A DNA stretch of 46,214 nt from positions 1 to 46,214 of the forward strand of contig DJYJ01000056.1 of assembly GCA_002450075.1 (NCBI GenBank). The letters run 5' to 3'. How positions within the stretch are numbered: the stretch's first letter is position 1; the number at the start of each line of letters is the position of its first letter. The notes below the pieces were generated by a model that made no database searches, had not been told where the DNA came from, and saw only the letters and a list, made by a program, of their open reading frames with translations. Source of the DNA: Clostridiales bacterium UBA6981. GTDB taxonomy: Bacteria > Bacillota > Clostridia > Oscillospirales > Oscillospiraceae. The translations under genes and the position numbers were made by a program. This document shows, one piece after another, positions 15,171-23,553 of this stretch.

Positions 15171-16967
15171 ATGACTACTGTAAAACGCAGAAAAAAGAAA
15201 AAAAGCGCGGCGCCGGTCGTCGCCGTGCTGCTTCTCGTCGCTGTTGCGGTCGGAGCGTTCGTTTTTATATACACGCACTATAATATCGCGATGGGCTCCC
15301 TCTTTCCGAAGGGCGAGCCGATCGACCTGCGCGGCCGCTCCGTCAGCGTGCGCCAGTACAGCGAGATCGCCCGCCGCCATCCTGACGTCACGGTCTATTG
15401 GGACATCCCGATCGGCGGGGCGCGCTATGACTGCACGTCCGACGCGATCGCCGTCGGCAATTTCAGCGAAAAAGAGGTCGGGAACTTTTCCCTCTTCTTC
15501 GCGCTTCGCAGCGTCGACGCCCGCGCGGCGGACTGCTATGACGAGATCCGCGCCCTGATCGCGGCGCAGCCCTCGCTTGACGTGAGATGGAACATCCCCG
15601 TCGGCGCCTCGCGCTTTGACAGCGCCTCCGAGGAGATCGCCGTCGGGAATTTCTCGGCGGACGAGATCGCAGATTTCGTGTATTTTACCGCCCTCAAGCG
15701 CGTGGACGCGACGGCGGCGGACTGCTATGACGAGATCCTGGCGCTGCGCGAGGCGCTGCCGGAGGAGACCGAGCTGAAATGGAACGTCGCCCTTGGCGGC
15801 GAGAGCTTTGCGAGCACGACCAAGGAGCTGACGCTTCCCGAGGGGACAACGGCCGGGGAAGCGGGCGAGCGCCTTGCCTATCTGCCGGATATGCGTATGG
15901 TCGACACGACCAACGCGCGCTATGACGCCTCCGAGCTCGCCGCCCTCAAAGAGAAGTATCCCAGGATCCGCTTCCTTTACAAGGTGACGATCGCGGGCGA
16001 GACCTTCCGCAGCAACACCGAAAACATCAACATCCCGGAGTCCGCCGCGCTCGATCTGTCCGAGCTCATCTCCCACGGCAATGACTTCTCCGAGCTGAAG
16101 ATCATCAATCTCGGCGCGCGCATGCTGGAGCTCGACGACGTCATCGCGATCCGCAAGGCCTACGGCGGCGCCGAGGTCATCTGCCGCGTCACAGTCTGCG
16201 GCAAGGAGTGCTCGACCGACTGGACAGAGCTTGACCTCTCCAGCCGCACGATCGAGGATCTCGCCGAGCCGGAAAAGGCCATCGAGGCGATGGCCCGGCT
16301 GAAAAAGCTGTATCTCTGCGACTGCAACATCCCCTATGAGACGCTCGACGAGATGCGCAGCCGCCATGACGATTGCGAGATCGTCTGGCGCGTATACCTC
16401 AACGGGATCGGCTGCCGCACGGACGCGGACAACTTCTGCATGTCGAAATACTCCAATTCCTGGGGCTTCCTGCCCTACGCCAACGCCGAGCCGATCAAGT
16501 ACTGCCGCAGCATGGTCACGCTCGATCTCGGCCACGGCAACTATGACCGCATCGACTTTGTCGAAACGATGCCGGACCTTAAATATCTGATGATCGTCAG
16601 CGCGCCGGTCACGACGCTCGAGCCGCTGCGCAACGCAAGCGAGCTTTATTATCTCGAAATGTTCTTCACCGGCGTGCACGACCTCGAGCCGATCCTCCAC
16701 CTGCCAAACTTAAAGCACCTCAACATCAGCCACCTGCGCCTCGACGACTATACCCAGCTCTTTGAGATGACCCAGCTCGAGCGCCTGTGGTGGGTCGACA
16801 GCGGCCTGACCGAGGCCCAACAGAACGAGCTGCGCGAGGCGCTGCCGAACACGAAGATCGTCTTCTGGGCCTGGGAGGACAACGCCGTGGGCAACTACTG
16901 GCGCGACGATCCGAGCTATCGCGAGATGCGCGACAACCTTGGTATGAACTACAACGTGATCGCCTGA
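15171..16967 (+). CDS. membrane-anchored repeat protein with C-terminal LRR-like units
   Basis: A 598-residue protein without an assigned function. It starts with a very basic stretch (VKRRKKKKS) and one membrane helix (about 14-35), so it is probably anchored with the bulk outside the cell. Six related units follow, marked by a strand motif: YWDIPIGG (76), RWNIPVGA (139), KWNVALGG (203), LYKVTIAG (269), CRVTVCG (338) and WRVYLNG (406). Spacing is 63-68 residues. Within each unit comes a strand, a helix with DEI/EEI, a second strand with VD or LD, and a helix with YDEI.AL. From about residue 447 the pattern becomes LRR-like (MVTLDLGHGNYDRIDFV, LKYLMIVSAPVTTLEPL, LYYLEMFFTGVHDLEPI, LKHLNISHLRLDDY). 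Such solenoids usually bind proteins or peptides. It sits 16 bases before pepT and appears co-transcribed with it. Confidence 0.85.
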   Translation: MTTVKRRKKKKSAAPVVAVLLLVAVAVGAFVFIYTHYNIAMGSLFPKGEPIDLRGRSVSVRQYSEIARRHPDVTVYWDIPIGGARYDCTSDAIAVGNFSEKEVGNFSLFFALRSVDARAADCYDEIRALIAAQPSLDVRWNIPVGASRFDSASEEIAVGNFSADEIADFVYFTALKRVDATAADCYDEILALREALPEETELKWNVALGGESFASTTKELTLPEGTTAGEAGERLAYLPDMRMVDTTNARYDASELAALKEKYPRIRFLYKVTIAGETFRSNTENINIPESAALDLSELISHGNDFSELKIINLGARMLELDDVIAIRKAYGGAEVICRVTVCGKECSTDWTELDLSSRTIEDLAEPEKAIEAMARLKKLYLCDCNIPYETLDEMRSRHDDCEIVWRVYLNGIGCRTDADNFCMSKYSNSWGFLPYANAEPIKYCRSMVTLDLGHGNYDRIDFVETMPDLKYLMIVSAPVTTLEPLRNASELYYLEMFFTGVHDLEPILHLPNLKHLNISHLRLDDYTQLFEMTQLERLWWVDSGLTEAQQNELREALPNTKIVFWAWEDNAVGNYWRDDPSYREMRDNLGMNYNVIA

Positions 16968-16983
16968 ACAAGGAGGCAAAACC

Positions 16984-18198
16984 ATGACGGCACTCGAACG
17001 CTTTTTGATCTATGTGAAGATCCATACGGCCAGCAGCGAGAATCTGGAGCGCACGCCCACCGAGGAGCGGGAGTTCGACCTCTCGCGTGTGCTGGAAAAG
17101 GAAATGAAGGACCTCGGCTTTGAGCGGGTCTTCGTCGACGAGCACGCCTATGTCTACGGCTTTCTGCCCGCTACGCCCGGCTGTGAGGAGCGCCCCTGCG
17201 TCGGCTTCATCGCGCACCTCGACACGATCCCGGACTTCTCCGGCGAGAACGTCAACCCGCAGCTCATCGAGAACTATGACGGCGGCGACGTCAAACTCGG
17301 GGAGAGCGGCCGCGTCCTGACGAAGGACGTCAATCCCAATCTGCCCGGGCTCAAGGGGCACACCCTTGTCACGACCGACGGCACGACCGTCCTCGGCGCC
17401 GACGACAAGGCCGGCATCGCCGCGATCATGACCGCCTGCGAGCGCATCCTCGCCGAGGGGCGCCCTCACGGCGCGATCGCTGTCTGCTTCACGCCCGACG
17501 AGGAGGTCGGCCACGGCGCGTCCCTGCTCGATCTTGAGCGCTTCGGCGCGGACTTCGCCTACACCGTCGACGGCGGCGAGCTCAATGAGATCAATTTTGA
17601 GACCTTCAACGCCGCCTCCGCGAAGTGGGAGATCCGCGGCTTCAACATCCACCCCGGCAGCGCCAAGGACAAGATGATCAACGCCTCGCTCGTGGCCATG
17701 GAGATCAACGCCATGCTGCCCGCCGGCGCTGTGCCGGAGAAAACCGAGAATTATGAAGGCTTTTTCCATCTCACCGACATGTTCGGCACGGTGGAAAAGG
17801 CGGAGCTCGGCTATATCCTGCGCGACCATGACGCGAACGGTCTTGCCGAAAAGGAAAAGCTGATGCGTCTCATCGAAAAGCAGATCAACGAGAAATACGG
17901 CGCGGGCACTGCCAGACTGACTATCCGCGAGCAGTACCGCAACATGGCGGAGAAGCTTTCGGCACACATGGAGATCGTCGAGCTGGCCGAAAAGGCGATC
18001 CGCGCGATCGGCCTCGAGCCGGTGCGTGTCCCGATCCGCGGCGGCACCGACGGCTCCCAGCTGTCCTTCCGCGGCCTTCTCTGCCCGAACATCGGCACGG
18101 GCGGCTATGCCTGCCACGGCCCCTACGAGCATACCTCCGCCGAAAACCTCGACGGCGCCGCTCGTCTGGTCGAGGCGATCGTCGATCTGGCTCGCTGA
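16984..18198 (+). CDS. pepT: peptidase T (tripeptide aminopeptidase)
   Basis: Cytoplasmic zinc aminopeptidase of the M20 family that removes the N-terminal residue from tripeptides. The 404-residue protein shows the metal-site HLD (His78, Asp80) in FIAHLDTIPD, the VLGADDKAGIAA motif with the bridging Asp, FTPDEEVGHG with the catalytic Glu and metal Glu, YTVDGGELNEINFETFNAA and a dimerisation-domain segment GFNIHPGSAKDKMINA, all diagnostic for PepT. The final zinc ligand His is in YACHGPYEH. The ATG follows AAGGAGG. The gene lies between the repeat protein and an MFS transporter with short gaps, suggesting one transcript. Confidence 0.97.
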   Translation: MTALERFLIYVKIHTASSENLERTPTEEREFDLSRVLEKEMKDLGFERVFVDEHAYVYGFLPATPGCEERPCVGFIAHLDTIPDFSGENVNPQLIENYDGGDVKLGESGRVLTKDVNPNLPGLKGHTLVTTDGTTVLGADDKAGIAAIMTACERILAEGRPHGAIAVCFTPDEEVGHGASLLDLERFGADFAYTVDGGELNEINFETFNAASAKWEIRGFNIHPGSAKDKMINASLVAMEINAMLPAGAVPEKTENYEGFFHLTDMFGTVEKAELGYILRDHDANGLAEKEKLMRLIEKQINEKYGAGTARLTIREQYRNMAEKLSAHMEIVELAEKAIRAIGLEPVRVPIRGGTDGSQLSFRGLLCPNIGTGGYACHGPYEHTSAENLDGAARLVEAIVDLAR

Positions 18199-18229
18199 AA
18201 AACAGAAAACCGGGAAGGAGCGAGAAAGC

Positions 18230-19513
18230 ATGAACGAAAAACTCGGCGCCCGGAAATGGGCGGCCCTGATCCTCATCGGTCTCGTCGGCCAGTTCGCCTG
18301 GACGATCGAGAACATGTATTTCAACGTGTTTCTCTATAATACGATCTCCACCGACCCGCGCTATATCTCCGCGATGGTCGGCGCGTCCGCCGTCGTCGCG
18401 ACGCTCACAACGCTTCTGATGGGCGCGCTGTCCGATCGCCTCGGCAATCGCCGCGTCTTCATCGCGCTTGGCTATCTGCTCTGGGGACTCTCCACGGCGG
18501 CCTTCGCTCTGATCACGCCGGAAAATGCCGCGCGTCTCTTCCCGGGGGCGAACGCCGTCGCCGCGGCGGCCGTCATGGTCGTCGTGATGGACTGCGTGAT
18601 GACCTTCTTCGGCTCCACGGCCAACGACGGCGCGTTCAACGCCTACGTCACCGATATCACGACAAGCGCCAACCGCGGCCGGGCCGAGAGCGTCCTCGCG
18701 ATCCTGCCGCTTATCTCGATGCTCATCATCTTCGGCGCCTTTGACGGTCTGACCCGGCAGGGGAGATGGAAGGAATTCTTCACGATTTTCGGCGCGGCGG
18801 TCAGCGTTGTCGGCGTGATCGCGCTCTTCCTCGTGAAAGATGAGCCCGGCCTTGCGCCGCGGCGTGACGACTATTTCGCCAACCTCCTCTACGGTCTGCG
18901 CCCGTCGGTGGTGCGGGAGAATCCCGAGCTGTATCTCTCCTTTGCCGCGTTCTGCCTTTTCTCGGTCGCGGTCCAGGTCTTCTTCCCGTTTTTGATCATT
19001 TATATCCAGAACTATCTCGGCATCAACGACTATGCCATCGTCCTCGGCGTCGTGCTCGTCGTCGCCTCCGCCGTCAGTGTGATCTCCGGCCGTTTTATCG
19101 ACCGCGTCGGCAAGATCCGCTTTACCTATCCTGCGGCAGGCATCATGCTGGCGGGGCTTGCGGGGATGTACTTTGTGCGCTCCCCGCTCGGCGTGATCCT
19201 CTCCGGCATTGTGATGATGAGCGGCTATATGATGATCTCGGCCGCGCTCGGCGCGAATATCCGCGACTGGACGCCGCCCGACAAGGTCGGCCACTTCCAG
19301 GGCATCCGCATGATCTTCGCCGTCATGCTGCCGATGGTCATCGGCCCTGCGATCGGCGCGGCGGTCATCCGCGGCGGACAGAGCACCTATGTGGAGCTCG
19401 GCCAGGTCAAGACCGTCCCGACCCCCGACATCTATCTCGCCGCGGCGGCGGTGCTGCTGCTTGTGGCGATCCCGCTTGCTGCGCTGAAGAAGAGAGCGCG
19501 GCAGGGAAACTAA
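18230..19513 (+). CDS. MFS transporter (sugar/cation-symporter-like)
   Basis: A 427-residue membrane carrier with about 12 hydrophobic helices. The loop between helices 2 and 3 has the major-facilitator motif MGALSDRLGNRR, with a degenerate repeat after the central loop (SGRFIDRVGKIR). The segment WTIENMYFNVFLYNTISTDP in helix 1 and the FFGSTANDGAFNAYVTDITTSANRG region resemble the SLC45/GPH-like sugar transporter branch. The ATG at 18230 is preceded by AAGGAG; the frame is open further upstream through pepT. It is followed after six bases by an N-acetylhexosamine-kinase-like gene, so the carrier may import a sugar that the kinase phosphorylates. Substrate is inference from this pairing. Confidence 0.9.
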   Translation: MNEKLGARKWAALILIGLVGQFAWTIENMYFNVFLYNTISTDPRYISAMVGASAVVATLTTLLMGALSDRLGNRRVFIALGYLLWGLSTAAFALITPENAARLFPGANAVAAAAVMVVVMDCVMTFFGSTANDGAFNAYVTDITTSANRGRAESVLAILPLISMLIIFGAFDGLTRQGRWKEFFTIFGAAVSVVGVIALFLVKDEPGLAPRRDDYFANLLYGLRPSVVRENPELYLSFAAFCLFSVAVQVFFPFLIIYIQNYLGINDYAIVLGVVLVVASAVSVISGRFIDRVGKIRFTYPAAGIMLAGLAGMYFVRSPLGVILSGIVMMSGYMMISAALGANIRDWTPPDKVGHFQGIRMIFAVMLPMVIGPAIGAAVIRGGQSTYVELGQVKTVPTPDIYLAAAAVLLLVAIPLAALKKRARQGN

Positions 19514-19519
19514 CGGCGC

Positions 19520-20587
19520 ATGAGAGAAGAAATCTTCCGCTTTCCGCTCGACGGCACGCCCGTTTGCTGCGAGCGGATCAAAACCGGCCACATCAACAAA
19601 ACCTATCTCATCACGACCGACGCCTCCGCGCGCTACATTCTCCAGAATGTCAACACCTATGCGTTTCCCCGGACGGACATCATCATGGACAACGTCTCGG
19701 CCATCAGCCGCTATCTGCAGACGCGCCCCGGCACCCCGGCCATGATCCGCTATCTCGACACGCTGGACGGCAAGCGCTATTATGACGACGGCAGAGGCGG
19801 CGCCTGGCGGCTGTACCGTTTTGTCGAAAACAGCATCTGTCTCGACCGCGCCGGGACTCCGACGGATTTTTACGAATGTGCGCGGGCCTTCGGCAATTTC
19901 CAGCATGCCCTGATCGATTTCCCGGCTGAGAAGCTCGGCGAGACGATCCCCGACTTTCACAACACGCCGGCGCGCTATGCCCGCTTGCGTGAGGTGGTGG
20001 AGGCGGACGCGCTCGGGCGGCTTGAATCGGTGAGAGAGGAGACGGCATTCGTCCTTGCAAGAGAGGAGCGCGCCTCCCGCCTGCAGCGGATGCGCGAGAG
20101 GGGACAGCTCCCCGTGCGCGTGACGCACAACGACACCAAGATCAATAACGTCCTCTTTGACGCCGATACGCGCAAAGCCGTCTGCGTGATCGATCTTGAC
20201 ACGGTCATGCCGGGGCTTGCGGCCTACGATTTCGGCGACGCGATCCGATTCGGCGCCTCGACGGCGGCGGATGACGAGCGGGATCTGGGCAAGGTAAGGC
20301 TCGATCTCGAGCTCTTCCGCGTCTTTACCCGCGGCTATCTCGAGGCCTGCCCCGCGCTGACGAAAAACGAGATCGCGTCTCTTCCGCTCGGCGCGTATAC
20401 GATGACGCTCGAGTGCGGCATGCGCTTCCTGACGGATTATCTCATGGGGGACAAGTATTTTGCGATCGACTATCCGGAGCATAATCTCGACCGCGCGCGC
20501 ACCCAGTTCAATCTGCTTTCCGATATGGAGAAGAAGTGGGACGCGATGGAAACGATCGTCGCCGAGGAAGCCGAAAAGAACGCCTGA
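19520..20587 (+). CDS. aminoglycoside-phosphotransferase-fold kinase, N-acetylhexosamine 1-kinase-like
   Basis: A 355-residue kinase of the APH/choline-kinase fold. Signature segments are IKTGHINKTYLI (nucleotide loop), YILQNVN (ATP lysine region replaced by the NahK-type LQ.N), the catalytic loop VTHNDTKINNVLFD near 202-215, and the metal-binding VIDLDTVMPGLAAYDFGDAIRFGA. This combination matches NahK, which makes N-acetylhexosamine 1-phosphate from GlcNAc or GalNAc in the lacto-N-biose/galacto-N-biose salvage route. The partner phosphorylase (GH112) and the UDP-sugar enzymes are not in this window, so the pathway link is uncertain. The ATG lies six bases after the transporter stop. Its stop codon is inside the stem of a strong terminator. 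Confidence 0.85.
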   Translation: MREEIFRFPLDGTPVCCERIKTGHINKTYLITTDASARYILQNVNTYAFPRTDIIMDNVSAISRYLQTRPGTPAMIRYLDTLDGKRYYDDGRGGAWRLYRFVENSICLDRAGTPTDFYECARAFGNFQHALIDFPAEKLGETIPDFHNTPARYARLREVVEADALGRLESVREETAFVLAREERASRLQRMRERGQLPVRVTHNDTKINNVLFDADTRKAVCVIDLDTVMPGLAAYDFGDAIRFGASTAADDERDLGKVRLDLELFRVFTRGYLEACPALTKNEIASLPLGAYTMTLECGMRFLTDYLMGDKYFAIDYPEHNLDRARTQFNLLSDMEKKWDAMETIVAEEAEKNA

Positions 20588-20611
20588 TCGAATACGATCA
20601 GGCGTTCTTTT
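20574..20611. terminator. bidirectional terminator at the convergent kinase / lipoprotein junction
   Basis: GAACGCCTGATCG and CGATCAGGCGTTC pair around AATA, with AAAA before and TTTT after, extending the stem to about 17 bp. The kinase stop codon lies in the left arm, so the terminator overlaps coding sequence. Confidence 0.92.
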
Positions 20612-20631
20612 CGTGTGCGGGCGCCGCGCGG

Positions 20632-21195
20632 TCAATACGCGAGCCAGGTCACGCCGCCGTCGTCGGAACGGAAGCGCAGATGGGTGATGCTCGTCTCCGT
20701 TTTCCCGGCCAGCGAGAGATACAGCGTTCCGTTTTCATAACGGATCTCCCGCCCCTCAATGTACGAAAACGTTGAGCCTGCCAAGGGGAGGCCGACGCTC
20801 TCCCAGCTTGCGCCGCCGTCGGAGGTGGCGTAGAGATAGTCATCGACGCCGTGATAGTCTGTCAAAACAAAGCCGCGCTGCGGAGTCAGAAAGATCGCGC
20901 CGACAGGATAATTGCCTATGCTCTCCGTCAAATCGAGTCCATCGGCCCAGTTTTCGCCGCCGTCATGGGAGAAAAAGAGCGTCTTGCGCATCTGCCCCGC
21001 GGCCGGGGCCGAGCAGAGCAGTACGACGGCGTTGCCGTCCGGCAACTGGGAGAGAAAAGAGTCTGTCGCCTCTGCCTTTTCCGCTGCATAATCAAGCGCT
21101 TCCAAGGCATCTGGCGTTTCCTGCGCGCCGTTGCCGCAGGCCGCAAGCAAAATGAGTGCAAGCAGCAGCGACATGAGACAAACAGTTTTTTTCAA
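20632..21195 (-). CDS. Asp-box (BNR) repeat lipoprotein
   Basis: A 187-residue predicted lipoprotein. It begins with a signal peptide and lipobox LAAC (residues 17-20), with Cys20 as the lipidation site. The mature part has three Asp-box motifs (S-x-D-x-G-x-x-W): SHDGGENW, TSDGGASW and SDDGGVTW. These occur in beta-propellers such as sialidases and photosystem II stability factors. Three boxes in about 160 residues is too few for a full propeller unless it oligomerises or is a partial blade set. No catalytic sialidase residues (FRIP, Arg triad) are visible, so it is probably a binding or structural protein. The start is TTG at 21195 with AAGGAGGG six bases upstream. Confidence 0.8.
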   Translation of the reverse strand: MKKTVCLMSLLLALILLAACGNGAQETPDALEALDYAAEKAEATDSFLSQLPDGNAVVLLCSAPAAGQMRKTLFFSHDGGENWADGLDLTESIGNYPVGAIFLTPQRGFVLTDYHGVDDYLYATSDGGASWESVGLPLAGSTFSYIEGREIRYENGTLYLSLAGKTETSITHLRFRSDDGGVTWLAY

Positions 21196-21291
21196 GCGTA
21201 TCCCTCCTTGTTGTGATCATTTTGAATTATTTTACCCAATAAAATAACATTATCACAGTTTTCATCGCAAAACTCTTAATCTTTCTTAAAG

Positions 21292-21324
21292 AAAAAACAG
21301 ACCGGGAGTCCCGGTCTGTTTTTT
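21292..21324. terminator. terminator after the FMN enzyme gene
   Basis: AAAAAACAGACCGGG and its complement enclose AGT, with six T on either strand's 3' side. It ends the upstream minus-strand unit and isolates the lipoprotein gene. Confidence 0.92.
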
Positions 21325-21344
21325 GCCTTTCATGACCAAGTCCG

Positions 21345-22364
21345 TCAGAAGCGGATCTTGTCGCGCGTGATGTCTTTGAGCGTGGCGGCGCCGCACATGT
21401 CCATCGTGCCCTTCAGCTCGCTCGTGAGCTTGTTGTACAGGACCTTGAAACCTTCCTCGCCCGCGCCGTAGAGCATCGTGGCGAAGGGACGGCCGACGAG
21501 CACCGCGTCGGCGCCAAGCGCGAGAGCGCGGAAGATGTCGACGCCGGAACGGATGCCCCCGTCGACCAGGATCACGGTCTGCCCCTTGACGGCGTCGGCG
21601 ATCTCGCCGAGCACCTCGGCCGTGGCGGGAACGCCGCCCTGAACGCGGCCGCCGTGGTTGGACACGACGATGCCCGCGGCGCCGGCCTCAACGGCCTTCT
21701 TCGCGCCGGCCACGGTCATGATGCCCTTGACAATAAAGGGACGGCCTGCATGCTCGATGATCTCGCGCATTTCCGCGACGGTCTTGCTGCCGGCGTTGCC
21801 GCCGAGCTTTTTGAGGAAGGGGAGACCCGCGGCGTCGACGTCCATCGCGGCGGCGAAGATATCATGCGCGATCACGTCGTCGAGCTTTGCAAACACCGTC
21901 TCGCGATCCCAGGGCTTGATCGTCGGGATCGAAAGCCCGCCGAGCGCGGCGCTGTCGGCGACCGCGTCCTTCATGATCTGGGCGTTGACGCCGTCGCCCG
22001 TAAAGGCAAGGATGCCGCAGTCGACGGCGGCCTTCATCATCTCGGCGTTATAGCTCTGGTCATGGTACTTCGGGCCGTAGTGCATATCCACGGCGCCGAG
22101 CGGGGCGACAAAGAGCGGCGCGGAGAAGCGGCGGCCGAACAGCTCAAAGGAAATATCGGGATCACCGACATTCTGGCAGAGCGTGTCCATGTTCACGAAG
22201 ATCTCCTGCCATTTGTCATAGTTGCGCGCGGCGGCATTGCCGGGCGCCTTGCTGCCGGGACCGGGGACATTGTTGCCGCAGGCTTTGCCGTTGCAGACCG
22301 GGCAGGCCATGCAATGCGGCGCTGTGTGCTTTCTGGCTTCTTCGAGTATTTCTTTGTATTCCAT
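21345..22364 (-). CDS. FMN-dependent alpha-hydroxy-acid dehydrogenase-like protein with Cys-rich N-terminus
   Basis: A 339-residue flavoprotein with the alpha-hydroxy-acid oxidase/dehydrogenase barrel. The FMN site is clear: Lys213 (IVKGIMT), SNHGGR at 235-240 with catalytic His237 and Arg240, DGGIRSG at 268-274 and VGRP at 290-293. The N-terminus carries four closely spaced cysteines (Cys18, 21, 24, 29 in CMACPVCNGKACG), which could bind an iron-sulfur cluster or metal. The usual substrate-site QLY strand is replaced by LSIPTIKPW, so the canonical Tyr seems absent and the substrate is uncertain. Anaerobe relatives are usually annotated as alpha-hydroxy-acid oxidising proteins; oxygen is unlikely as acceptor. 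The ATG at 22364 follows GGAGAG. It lies 85 bases downstream of the radical SAM gene and is followed by a terminator. Confidence 0.87.
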   Translation of the reverse strand: MEYKEILEEARKHTAPHCMACPVCNGKACGNNVPGPGSKAPGNAAARNYDKWQEIFVNMDTLCQNVGDPDISFELFGRRFSAPLFVAPLGAVDMHYGPKYHDQSYNAEMMKAAVDCGILAFTGDGVNAQIMKDAVADSAALGGLSIPTIKPWDRETVFAKLDDVIAHDIFAAAMDVDAAGLPFLKKLGGNAGSKTVAEMREIIEHAGRPFIVKGIMTVAGAKKAVEAGAAGIVVSNHGGRVQGGVPATAEVLGEIADAVKGQTVILVDGGIRSGVDIFRALALGADAVLVGRPFATMLYGAGEEGFKVLYNKLTSELKGTMDMCGAATLKDITRDKIRF

Positions 22365-22449
22365 ATTGCTCTCTCCATCCGTGAAAGTTTTTTCATGGCT
22401 GATTTGATTATCTGCCATCGCGGGTAAAATGTCAAGGCGAGGAGGGGGA

Positions 22450-23343
22450 TTATTCCACGCCCGTTCCGTCAAAGGCAGGGATCTCGGCTTCTGTGGCGGA
22501 GGAGAGCTCCTGCCAATAGCCCTCGGTGATGCCGCAGGCGTGCATATAGCGGATCAGATGCTCGTTTTCCTCCGCGTCCACGCGGCGCTGCAGAGCAGGA
22601 AACCGCTCGATCCCCGGCATCGGTGTGTATTGACTCATGAGGGAAAACAGCACGCTGCCCTGTGGAAAGCTGTCGGCGACAAAATCGATCGCGCCCATGC
22701 TGTTTTCCATCTCGCCCGGCAGGATCAGATGGCGGATCAGCACACCGGAGCGGAGCAGTCCGTTTTCATCCAGCCGGTACGGCCCGGTCTGGCGGAACAT
22801 CTCGCGGATCGCCTCCGCTGCGACGGACGGATAATCCACCGCGGCGCTGTATCGCTTTGCCAGCGCCGGGTCGGCATACTTGTAATCCGGCATATACACC
22901 TGCACCAGCCCCTCGAGCGTGCGCAGCGTCTCCACGCTCTCATAGCCGGAGCTGTTCCACACCACCGGGATCCCCAGCGCAAGCCCGCTTAAGGCCTCGC
23001 GCACGGTGCGGACAAAGTGCGTGGGCGTCACGAGGTCGATGCAGTGAACGCCCTCATCCCGCAGATGCAGCATCATCTCGCGCAGCGCGGCGGCGTCGGT
23101 CGGCTTTCCCGTCTGCGCGCCGCGGCTGATTTCATGGTTCTGGCAATAAACGCAGCGCAGATTGCACCCGGAAAAGAAGATCGCCCCGGCGCCCTTCGTG
23201 CCGGAGAGACACGGCTCCTCGCCGAAGTGCGGCGCGGCGCGCACGACGCGCGGCAGAGCGGGCGAGGCACACACGCCGCCTGCTTTTTCCGCGCCGCGCA
23301 GCGCCCCGCAGCGGCGCGGGCAATCGCTGCAAATAAACTCCAT
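22450..23343 (-). CDS. PflA-like radical SAM protein (COG1313 type)
   Basis: A 297-residue radical SAM protein related to pyruvate-formate-lyase-activating enzymes. The cluster motif CNLRCVYC holds Cys60, Cys64 and Cys67, preceded by GAIFFSG. An N-terminal segment has four further cysteines (ICSDCPRRC and GGVC at 5, 8, 12, 25), characteristic of the COG1313 branch and possibly a second cluster or metal site. GIPVVWNSSGYES and VYMPDYKYAD are also family motifs. The true target is unknown; no glycyl-radical enzyme is adjacent. The ATG at 23343 follows GAGGAAG. A textbook promoter lies about 50 bases upstream. The FMN enzyme gene downstream may be in the same transcript. Confidence 0.88.
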   Translation of the reverse strand: MEFICSDCPRRCGALRGAEKAGGVCASPALPRVVRAAPHFGEEPCLSGTKGAGAIFFSGCNLRCVYCQNHEISRGAQTGKPTDAAALREMMLHLRDEGVHCIDLVTPTHFVRTVREALSGLALGIPVVWNSSGYESVETLRTLEGLVQVYMPDYKYADPALAKRYSAAVDYPSVAAEAIREMFRQTGPYRLDENGLLRSGVLIRHLILPGEMENSMGAIDFVADSFPQGSVLFSLMSQYTPMPGIERFPALQRRVDAEENEHLIRYMHACGITEGYWQELSSATEAEIPAFDGTGVE

Positions 23344-23400
23344 TTTCTTCCTCTTTTCAAAATCGGCAAATTGCCGACAAATTGCTCGAATACAACAAGA

Positions 23401-23429
23401 ATTATAGCCTCCGTTTGTTAAATTTGCAA
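23401..23429 (-). promoter_or_regulatory. consensus promoter for the PflA-like gene
   Basis: On the minus strand: TTGCAA (23429-23424), 17-base spacer, perfect TATAAT (23406-23401). Predicted start near 23394, giving a leader of about 50 bases. The AT-rich gap of 210 bases to trmL probably also holds its plus-strand promoter (TGATAAAAT, 23476-23484), which is weaker. Confidence 0.72.
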
Positions 23430-23553
23430 GAAAATACAAAAGGAGGAAAATAGTACATGATTTTTCGGATTTTTGTGATAAAATCTTAACTAAAGAGGGA
23501 AATGAGTTAAATTTCCTCCCGGAATGACCGTGAATGGGAAAGGGCGCGTGAAA

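Noticed and set aside
17921..20635. Very long minus-strand open frame (about 900 codons) opposite pepT, MFS and kinase genes
   Set aside because: It is antisense to three well-supported genes, its translation is low-complexity (Arg/Asp/His-rich) and has no recognisable domain; such frames arise from GC-rich codon bias.
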